DNA of 64,000 nt from Monoplex corrugatus (Eukaryota > Mollusca > Gastropoda > Littorinimorpha > Ranellidae), in contig CM060312.1 of the NCBI GenBank assembly GCA_030674185.1, forward strand, positions 3,938,438 through 4,002,437, given 5' to 3'. Positions 11,241-19,058 of this stretch are shown here, one piece after another (within the stretch, counting starts at the first letter, position 1; the number at the start of each line of letters is the position of its first letter). The notes beneath the pieces were generated by a model. That model was not told where the DNA came from. It saw nothing but the letters and a program-made list of their open reading frames with translations, and ran no database searches. The position numbers and the translations under genes are program-made.

Positions 11241-11365
11241 TTAATTCTTTGACTCCCACACCCTATCCGCCAGCTGCAAAAACTTAACCCTTTGATCCCC
11301 CCCCCCCTTATCCACCAGCTTCCTGTAGGAAGTTGGTGGATAGGGTGCAGGAGTCAAAGGGTTAA
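11241..11365. mobile_element. TTAA hairpin MITE copy, 125 bp
   Basis: TTAA lies at 11241-11244 and 11362-11365. The left outer arm (TTCTTTGACTCCCACACCCT) and the inner hairpin are present, but the right outer arm is missing. The copy therefore ends at the right end of the inner hairpin. A C-run (11299-11308) interrupts the inner arm. Confidence 0.83.
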
Positions 11366-11445
11366 TGTCCAGAATGGATATGTGCGGGCAAGCTGTGTTT
11401 CGAAGCTGACTGACGGACAGGTAGTGGAACGTTTTCAGATACTTA

Positions 11446-12739
11446 CGAGGGTAATTTCCAGTAGAATGAGACCATGTCTGTATAGCTTGAAAAAGCATTT
11501 ACAGAAAATGGAAAAATAAGTCACAGGAAATGTTAGTCTATGATGTAATTCTGTGCCAAATTTCCTTATTCATCTTTGATCCGTCTTACGGTTCTGACAG
11601 TGTATGTCAAGGCCCTGTCAGACACCGATTTGAAAAATGGCAAAGAAAATAGCGTTTTCAACAGCGGATTATCGCAACTACATCAAGGTACGTGTCGCCG
11701 TCGGAAAGAATGCATCCGAAATACTTGCGGACATGAGAGCTTTGGGACAACCTTCTGCTCCTTCGAAAGCAACTGTGTTCAGATGGGTAAAGACATATTG
11801 CAAGTGGCCAGGCCAGCACTTAAGACAACAGGGGGAAAATGCGAAAAAGCAAAAAGTGCGATGAAAAGTTAGTGGCTAGTGTGAAGGCAATGGTTGATGC
11901 TGATTTTAGGAGTCAGCCTTGAAGAGATCGCAGATTGTCTCGACATTCATTCATCGACTGTATCGAGGATACTAAGAAATCAGCTTGGCTACAGGAAGGT
12001 GTCATCAAGATGGATCCCTCATATTTTGACACCAGAAAATAAGGGGAGTAGGTTACGTTTCTGCCAAGATATTCTGAAAATTTACAAGAACTGCGACCCC
12101 AAGCGGCTGGATGAAATTGTGACAGGTGACAAAACCTGGATTCCTAAAGGTGGGATTCCTCCTCAAATCGCTCGTCGTCGACGTTCGCAAAAAAAAGTAT
12201 TATACACCATCTTTTTCAACACAAAGGGGATTGTGCTACAGAAACCATGCAAACAAGGAGAGACCATCACCGGAAAGTTCTACAGAGACTCAGTACTGTC
12301 TGACATCAAGAAGTTTTATGCAACTTCCCGACTAATCGCAGGCATGAGAGGAATCGAGAGTCTTCATGATAACGCACCTGCTCACAAGTCAAGGCTCGTA
12401 CGAGAATACCTTGCAACCGAGAACATCCATACTTTGCCACACCCTGCTTACTCCCCAGACCTTGCACCCTGTGACTTTTACCATATCTGAAGAAATCACT
12501 GGCAGGAAGAAGTTTCAAGAGCCGAGCAGCCAAGGGAACGGCGGTTTTCCAGTGTCTGTCACATATAGCCTACCCAAAGAAACCTACAGAGCGGCATTTC
12601 TACAGTGGATTGAGCGAATGCAGAAGTGTGTGGCAGCAGGAGGTGAATACTGCGAACAGATGAAATGAATCTTTTTTTTTTGCCGGTGAGTCTTTGACGT
12701 ATAAGTGTGTTGGTCTCATTCTACTGGAAATTACCCTCA
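11446..12739 (+). mobile_element. mariner-family DNA transposon, 1294 bp
   Basis: The terminal inverted repeats match for about 28 bp (left 11447-11474 starting GAGGGTAATTTCCAGTAGAA; right is the complement, ending 12738) and are flanked by TA on both sides (11444-11445 and 12740-12741), the usual Tc1/mariner target duplication. The length of about 1.3 kb is normal for mariner. The interior encodes a recognisable but broken mariner transposase on the + strand. The element lies in the MAGI intron between the 48-nt exon and the PDZ4 exon, in sense orientation. With matching ends but a dead gene, it could have been mobilised only by another source of transposase. Confidence 0.95.
11637..12668 (+). 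pseudogene. mariner transposase, frameshifted
   Basis: The N-terminal part starts at ATG 11637 and shows a helix-turn-helix-like region ending at TGA 11862-11864. Similarity then continues in two other frames. The second helix-turn-helix (SLEEIADCLDIHSSTVSRIL) and the catalytic domain lie in the frame 11894-12490. That frame carries VTGDKTWI (first Asp; mariners usually have VTGDETW), HDNAPAH (second Asp) and YSPDLAPCD (third Asp) with 34 residues between the last two. This is the D,D34D signature of mariner. After CDF the frame breaks again, and the C-terminus (AAFLQWIERMQKCVAAGG) ends at TGA 12666-12668. At least three frameshifts are needed to read through, so this copy is inactive. Confidence 0.93.
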
Positions 12740-12784
12740 TATAGAGGGGAAAGTGGAACACCTTGCTGTCCCAGATGTTTGTGA

Positions 12785-12905
12785 TCCAAGTGTTGGAAAT
12801 CCCTCAGTTGATGGAGCCGTGGACTGAAGATGTGATGTCTTGAGTTCAATCCCTGCAACATAAACATTTGCCTGCGTACTGTGCATCTAAATGCTCCAAT
12901 CATTC
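12785..12905 (+). mobile_element. tRNA-derived SINE-like fragment
   Basis: It reads TCCCTCAGTTGATGGAG (A-box-like) and then GTCTTGAGTTCAATCCCTGC (B-box, near GGTTCRANTCC), with anticodon-arm-like spacing, and a tail shared in reverse with 6464-6552. It begins about 45 bp after the mariner end. The tRNA origin is inferred from the box motifs. Confidence 0.55.
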
Positions 12906-13760
<855 letters not shown>

Positions 13761-13783
13761 TGACTGCCCGCGTTCAAGCAAAC

Positions 13784-14152
13784 AGGAAGCAGAAAAAAAC
13801 ATGAAAGAAGAATAAGAATGCGAATTTAATACAACAAGACGAGACAGGCGCAAAATTTTGGCAAACTGGCCTTTGTCAAGCATAAGATTACAAACAAACA
13901 AACACCAGATACAAAAATTAGGAGAAAAAGACTGAAACTACCCTGCTGCTTGGTCAGTTTTATTCCTTTTCTCACACTGGACCGAGCAGCAGGGAAGTTT
14001 CAGTCTTTTTCTCCTAATTTTTGTATCTTGTGTTTGTTTGTTTGTAATCTAACGCTAGACAAAGGCCAGTTGACTGATAATTTGCACCTGTCTCATATTG
14101 TTGTAGTAAACACGCGTTCTTGTTCTTCTTTCATGTTTTTTCTGGTTCCTAG
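13784..14152. mobile_element. Foldback (long inverted-repeat) element, about 370 bp
   Basis: Two arms of about 170-180 bp face each other. The left arm runs from AGGAAGCAGAAAAAAACATG through TTAGGAGAAAAAGACTGAAA. The right arm is its complement, ending CATGTTTTTTCTGGTTCCT. The spacer around 13960-13978 is short. A related single arm occurs at 40146-40290. It resembles non-autonomous foldback/MITE elements. No clear target duplication was found. Confidence 0.85.
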
Positions 14153-14210
14153 TAATAATAAGAATTGGCAGTCTGTTGTCTGTGAGACAGGGAGAGGGAC
14201 TCTGAATGTG

Positions 14211-14217
14211 TGTGGTG

Positions 14218-14284
<67 letters not shown>
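14211..14284. repeat. (GT)n then (GA)n microsatellite
   Basis: About 54 bp of perfect GT repeats followed by a short GA run. Confidence 0.95.
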
Positions 14285-14285
<1 letters not shown>

Positions 14286-14536
14286 TATCAAGCTTAACTA
14301 TTACATAGTTTGTGTCTTTTGGTGTGGCTTTACTGTTGTCCATTTTGATGTCACTGTAGTTGTGATAGAGTGTGGGACAAATTATACAGTGGTGTGATGA
14401 TGGATGACAGAGGGGATGGTGATAATTCGTGATGCTGTGGAGTTCTCCTCCAGATGGAGACTGCTTGACAAGCTGTTCCTGTGTGTGTTACTGTTAGTGT
14501 TCAGCGCTGTTGGTTGGTTAATGCCCGTTTGTGACA

Positions 14537-14975
14537 TGTTGTGGTAAAGAGTTTGGGAAAGCTTTTGATGTGGTTGTCTTTGTAATATAAATAGTCTTGT
14601 CTTTTTAATACATAGTTGTCTTTGCAGTACAAGTGGTTTTATCTGATGAATACATATTAATGGAATATTGTGGAAAGAGTTTGGAAAAGCTTTTGATGTG
14701 GTTGCCTTTACAGTGTAAGTAGTCTATCTGATGAATACATATTAGTAAATAGCATGGAAAGAGTTTGGAAAAGCTTTTGATGTAATTGATTTTACGGCAT
14801 GAATAGTCTTAACTGATTAATATATATTAGTAAAATAGTGTGGAAAGAATTTGGAAAAGCTTTTGATGTGGTTGTCTTTGCAATGCAAGTGGTCTCATCT
14901 GATTAATACATATTCATAAGAAATTGTGGTAAAGTGTTTGGAATAGTATTTGATGCGGTTGTTTTTGTGATTTCT
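14537..14975. repeat. Degenerate tandem array, about 90-bp units, abutting an exon
   Basis: Four to five diverged units share GTTTGGAAAAGCTTTTGATG, GTGGTTGTCTTTGCAGTACA and CTGATGAATACATATTA. The array ends 10 bp before the 35-nt exon, and the exon's own polypyrimidine region looks like the last partial unit (TTTGATGCGGTTGTTTTTGT). Confidence 0.85.
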
Positions 14976-14984
14976 CTGTGACAG

Positions 14985-15019
14985 ATGATGCATCCAGCAC
15001 AACCAGCACATCACAACGA
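14985..15019 (+). CDS. MAGI: MAGI exon: 35-nt linker microexon
   Basis: Bounded by CTCTGTGACAG and GTGAGTAC. Spliced to the preceding exon's G, it encodes DDASSTTSTSQR, a Ser/Thr-rich linker after PDZ4, and leaves in phase 0, matching the next exon. MAGI proteins carry a long low-complexity linker between the last two PDZ domains, and this looks like part of it. Identification rests on exact phase continuity and splice sites, since the linker itself is not conserved. Such small exons are often alternatively used, but skipping this one (35 nt) would shift the frame. Confidence 0.8.
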
Positions 15020-15067
15020 GTGAGTACACTCCCTTGCCCTACTCTTCACTCCTCTCTCCTCCCCTCT

Positions 15068-15102
<35 letters not shown>

Positions 15103-15320
15103 TCATGTGTATGTGTATTCGTGTGTGTGTGTGTATATATGTTTGTATATATTCATGTGTGTGTGTGTGTGTATTCATGTGTATGTGTATTCGTGTGTGT
15201 GTGTGTGTATATGTTTGTATATATTCATGTGTGTGTGTGTGTGTATTCATGTGTATGTGTATTCGTGTGTGTGTGTGTGTATATGTTTGTATATATTCAT
15301 GTGTGTGTGTGTGTGCGCGC
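15068..15320. repeat. GT-rich minisatellite (about 70-bp units)
   Basis: Three units of GTGTGTATTCATGTGTATGT / ATTCGTGTGTGTGTGTGT / ATATGTTTGTATATATTCAT. It begins about 50 bp after the donor of the 35-nt exon. Confidence 0.94.
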
Positions 15321-15427
15321 ATGTGTGTTTGTGTGAGTTGCTGCTGTTAGTGTGCCCTTTGACCCAACATGACACAAGTTTTCATTTGAATTAAAGAATG
15401 TTGAAAATCAGATTCACCAACAGTACT

Positions 15428-15680
15428 CAGCATGTGTTGTCAGTTGGTAGTATACTTGTCTGTCAATCGTGTGTCAGTTGGTAATATACTTGTCTGTCAA
15501 TCGTGTGTCAGTTGGTAATATACTTGTCTGTCAATCGTGTGTCAGTTGGTAATATACTTGTCTGTCAATCGTGTGTCAGTTGGTAGTATACTTGTCTGCC
15601 ATTCGTGTGTCAGTTGGTAGTATACTTGTCTGTCAATCGTGTGTCAGTTGGTAATATACTTGTCTGCCATTCATGTGGTG
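15428..15680. repeat. 34-bp tandem array, about 7 copies
   Basis: Units of GTGTGTCAGTTGGTAATATA plus CTTGTCTGTCAATC with minor variants. Confidence 0.95.
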
Positions 15681-15734
15681 TTGGTTCAGTTCCTAGTCAA
15701 TGCGCTTCATTTTTAATGTAAACAGTTTGTGATG

Positions 15735-16150
15735 GAAGAATAGAGTGACTGACTTCAGATCAGAAGGTTGTGTGTTTGAATCATATCGGGGTCACAGATT
15801 TTAGATGATTGCTGGCAGGTTTTGGTGAGAACATATGGAATTGTCTGAGTATGGTGAATCCCTATTGAACAATACTCCACACTCACGTATTTGTGATGTT
15901 TGTTTATACTAGTTGTCAGTGGCTGTATCCCACTCGTGGAGGTATGGCAGAGTACACAAGTTGAACTGCAGATTACAGAGAATGCTTTGAGGGTATTGTT
16001 CTGTGAGGAGATGTAGTTGTTTACTGGACAAGTGATTGATAATAACAATGATAATATAATGAATCATTCTTGTGTAGGGCTATTCACCAAACTTGCTCAC
16101 GGTTGTAGCCCTGATACGGCTCTATGCAGTTGGCTGGGCTTATAAAAAGA
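15735..16150 (+). mobile_element. SINE-like element (tRNA-like head, shared tail)
   Basis: A tRNA-like head (GAGTGACTGACTTCAGATC then a B-box-like GTGTTTGAATCATATCGGGG) is followed by about 300 bp of body. It ends in TAGCCCTGATACGGCTCTAT / GGCTGGGCTTATAAA, which recurs at 8225-8270. Both ends look like a SINE, but the boundaries are approximate. Confidence 0.45.
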
Positions 16151-16240
16151 TAACAGTAACGCTCAGGGCATTTCTTATTTTACAAGACACCAAGTGTTAA
16201 CTCACTCGGTACGGAGAGTTTTTCCCCTTGCGTTTCCCCA

Positions 16241-16381
16241 CTTGCTAGAAACATCACAAACATCAGTGGCAAGAAACTCCAGGAGGTGGTCAGACTTAGC
16301 CAAGATCGAGAGTGCTGGAGGCAACTTGTGAGGACATCATGTGCAGCGGCCAACACTGTTCCCGGTGACGCCGACAGGTGA
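16241..16381 (+). pseudogene. LINE ORF2 C-terminal remnant inside the piggyBac-like element
   Basis: The + strand frame encodes NISGKKLQEVVRLSQDREC, WRQLVRTSC and a short tail to TGA 16379-16381. Many non-LTR retrotransposon ORF2 proteins end in a similar W-T-G-L-x-L-x-E-x-V-R-x-A-Q-D-R-x-x-W-R segment. It begins 40 bp inside the TIR, so it is either nested or captured. Assignment is from a motif of about 40 residues only. Confidence 0.5.
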
Positions 16382-16848
16382 GACAGGTGAGGTTTCCCCA
16401 GGTACGGCCCATTTTGAAAGGTTAGGAAAAAAATCACAAAAAAAAACAAAACATAAAGGATCAAAATGAAACTTTCAGATCTGAATATTTACATGCTGAG
16501 TTAGTTCATGCCAAAATATCAAAGTTCTTCCTTGAATATTTCTTCGTCATGTACCATGTTGAAAATACCCCAAATTTTGTGGTCTGGATCACTGTACAGT
16601 CAGTCACTCTGATCAGCTCCATGAACACACAGTCAAAGGTGAGAAGGTCTTTGTATGCACAAAACAACATGAATAAAGTAGACTTTGCTCAGGGTAAAAA
16701 AAAAAGATTATTAGTGATATTATATGAATAAATGTTACAAATTGTTACACAGGGGAATTATGGGGGCGTGGCACTCAAATGAGACATGCAGGCCACAAGA
16801 GCCAGAGAAGGACGCAAAGTGGGAGAAAAACTAAAATCTTCGTGCCAG

Positions 16849-17187
16849 TCATGCATTCATAAAGTGAATGAAACCTCCATCAGACATGCGACTCGCTGTA
16901 CTTGGCCTGCTGACTGCTCGGCTCTCGTGAAGTGTACGCCCACCTCCCTTTCCCACTTCGCTGTCGTCTGAAACTGGGTCACTGTCAGTACCTTCTTGCT
17001 GGCAGCTTCCATCACTTGATACACTTACACCATTATCTTCAGCATACTCCTCGATGTCCAATCCTTCAGTCTGAAGCACTTCAATCACTTTAGCAGCAGT
17101 AAAACGCGGCCGTCGCGATCTAATTTGTTTGAAAACTCGTACTCGCCTGCGACGCCATTTTCGAAATGAATGCAGATTAGCAAGTCA
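16849..17187 (-). pseudogene. piggyBac-type transposase N-terminal remnant
   Basis: The - strand frame begins with a basic stretch (RRRRVRVFKQIRSRRPRF) followed by TAAKVIEVLQTEGLDIEEYA and an acidic Ser/Asp region (GTDSDPVSDDSEVG), ending at the stop at 16849-16851. A basic-then-acidic N-terminus of this kind is common in piggyBac transposases. The nearest ATG (17156-17158) is in a different frame, so a frameshift near the start is likely. No DDD catalytic core follows. Confidence 0.5.
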
Positions 17188-17604
17188 TTCGGGGTGCCGA
17201 AGACAATCGCTTACCCGACGAGTGTAGTGTTACGGAATCTCACGAAGTAACTTTCCACTTGACCCTTGACATGTTTGCAGTGACCACTGTGGCTATGGTA
17301 GGCATGCAGGCTCAAAAGGGGAGCGTCGAAAAATTTTTAATTATCGAAACCGCTATAGCGTTCTGTCGTACGCAACCGTGCCTTTCATCACGACCGCTAT
17401 AGCGTTCCGTCGTACCGAGTGAGTTAATATGTATAAAAACACTATTATCATACACACATGCACACTTACACATCAGAAAACACACATGAATACACACGTA
17501 CAAATGAGTGTGTCTGAACAGTGTGTAGCCATACATACACATACACCTGTGGTCTTCAGTGATACATGATAACATGATGGCATGCACTGTGACTCAGTCT
17601 CTAC

Positions 17605-17868
17605 TTAACCCTTTGACTACCACACCATGTCCATCAGCATCCTGCATTATGAACCATAATAATAATAATAATAATTACAATATTTATATAGCGCAAAATC
17701 TTGATAAAATCAAATCTAAACCATGCTGGCAAAGCAAAAATTTAACCCTTTTACTCCCTCACCCTAACCGCCAGCTTCCTGCAGGAAGCCAGCAGATAGG
17801 GTGAGGGAGTCAAAGGGTGAAGTTTTTACAGTCGGTGGATAGAGACAGTGTGGGAGTCAAAGGGTTAA
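17605..17868. mobile_element. TTAA hairpin MITE, composite form with LINE tail inserted
   Basis: TTAA lies at 17605-17608 and 17865-17868, with ends CCCTTTGACTACCACACC and TGTGGGAGTCAAAGGG. The copy is in the opposite orientation to the one at 18139. The inner hairpin is intact around CTTCCTGCAGGAAG. A foreign segment of about 70 bp (17656-17722) interrupts the left outer arm between CATCCTGCATTATGAACC and CCATGCTGGCAAAGC. Confidence 0.88.
17656..17722 (-). mobile_element. CR1/L2-like LINE 3' tail, nested in the MITE
   Basis: Read on the - strand it is GATTTGATTTTATCAAGATT, TTGCGCTATATAAATATTGT and AATTATTATTATTATTAT. This is the same 3' end as the longer LINE at 58692-59311. The (ATT)n terminus and extreme 5' truncation are typical of CR1/L2-type retrotransposons. 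Confidence 0.85.
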
Positions 17869-18138
17869 TTAGGTGCTTTATTTCAGCTCTCTTTATGTTA
17901 ACACTGTCATTTGGTAGTCACTGTCCATTGTTAGTCATTTGAATCATGGAATGTTATTGTATTCGCTAGCACCATTTGTGTGAATAGTTCTGTATTTTTG
18001 ATAAAAAAAAAATAACACGTTTGCATAAACGTGTACAGTATCGTGTACATGAAAAGAAATGCTGGGCTTTAGCTGCGAACAGGCTTTGTTTTTCAGAACA
18101 ACTGACTTGTGTAATATGATGTGCTAGCTGATCGTTGT

Positions 18139-18331
18139 TTAACCCTTTGACTCCTGCACCCTATCCACCAACTGCAAAAACTTAACCCTTTGACTCCCTC
18201 ATCCTATCCACCAGCTTCCTGCAGGAAGCTGGTGGATAGGGTAAGGGAGTCAAAGGGTTAAGTTTTTGCTCTGCAAGCAAGGTTGACGATGCAGGATACT
18301 GATGGACAGGGTGCAGGAGTCAAAGGGTTAA
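18139..18331. mobile_element. TTAA hairpin MITE, composite 193-bp form (well preserved)
   Basis: Outer TTAA sites lie at 18139-18142 and 18328-18331. The inner TTAA-bounded hairpin spans 18182-18261, exactly 80 bp, with near-perfect arms meeting at CTTCCTGCAGGAAG. Removing the inner unit leaves GCAAAAAC-TTAA-GTTTTTGC, a palindromic target site. The element ends 44 bp before a MAGI exon. Confidence 0.92.
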
Positions 18332-18375
18332 CCAGGTGAGTGATCGTACTCACTGACTTGATCTGCTATGTGCAG

Positions 18376-18479
18376 AGTTCACAGGGTTCTATGGTCAACG
18401 CCATGGCCTTCCCAGCAGGCTCTGAGTCTGACGCTCAGCGACGACCTGACCTTTCACCCCATCACCCTGCCTGGGACAG
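18376..18479 (+). CDS. MAGI: MAGI exon: inter-PDZ linker
   Basis: From TGCTATGTGCAG to donor GTTAGT. It encodes SSQGSMVNAMAFPAGSESD followed by AQRRPDLSPHHPAWD and two bases of an Arg codon. It enters in phase 0 and leaves in phase 2, exactly matching the neighbouring exons. There is no domain. It is a Ser/Pro-rich disordered linker between PDZ4 and PDZ5, as expected in MAGI. A TTAA MITE lies immediately upstream, and the branch-point region of this intron falls in the short gap between them. Confidence 0.87.
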
Positions 18480-18537
18480 GTTAGTTGTGACATGGTGTGT
18501 TATGTGTGTGACTGGTGTGTACAGCTGTGGACAAAGG

Positions 18538-18575
<38 letters not shown>
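18538..18575. repeat. (GT)n microsatellite
   Basis: About 17 perfect GT units downstream of the exon donor. Confidence 0.95.
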
Positions 18576-18736
18576 CATGTGAGAAGTTTCCTTGAGGGGT
18601 CAATCAGTGGCTTAGCAGACTGTTGGTGGGTTACTGCTGACACAATAACTTGTAATATTGAGTAGGACAGAGGGGCATTGGTCTACATACACCTTCCCTC
18701 CCTTCCCCCCTCCCCCCTCCCACCATGTGGATGTTC

Positions 18737-18761
18737 GGGGGGGGGGGGGGGGGGGGGGGGA
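18737..18761. repeat. Poly-G tract (about 24 nt)
   Basis: An uninterrupted G run flanked upstream by C-rich sequence. It is capable of quadruplex formation and is also a likely site of sequencing length error. Confidence 0.9.
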
Positions 18762-19058
18762 GGACTCGTTATAAATAGTATCACCACCACCTTCTGGAAA
18801 TTCTGTGCTAGAAGATCCCTTTTTTCTGTTGCTGTCTTTATTTCTACCTTGCTCCTTGCTTTCTGTCATCTCTTCTTCTTTCATTTTCTGCCTTGCTCAT
18901 TCACCTTCATGTTTTCCGTGAAGTCTTACTGAGTTTCTGTATATTAGGATTGATAATTGGTAGTGAAGGGTGGAGGGTAGGCTGTGTGATTTGGGGTGAC
19001 ATAGACACTGAATCATGTTGATGGGAGGATGGAGGCTGTTCCAGTGACAGTGACAGAT

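Larger units (their letters stand above)
16197..17427 (-). mobile_element. piggyBac-like element, internally deleted, 1.23 kb
   Basis: TTAA duplications lie at 16197-16200 and 17424-17427, with perfect 13-bp terminal inverted repeats CTCACTCGGTACG / CGTACCGAGTGAG. Near the right end is a direct subterminal repeat of CCGCTATAGCGTT plus YGTCGTACS (17350-17372 and 17394-17415). TTAA specificity with short TIRs plus subterminal repeats is the piggyBac pattern. The right end holds an N-terminal transposase-like frame on the - strand, while the catalytic core is absent. It appears to be a non-autonomous deletion derivative. It is not the obvious source of the AACCCTTT MITEs, whose ends differ. Confidence 0.82.

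Noticed and set aside
16241..16381. Host exon on the + strand (RLSQDRECWRQLVR)
   Set aside because: It lies inside a TTAA-bounded mobile element, matches a common LINE ORF2 end, and does not fit the MAGI exon phases.
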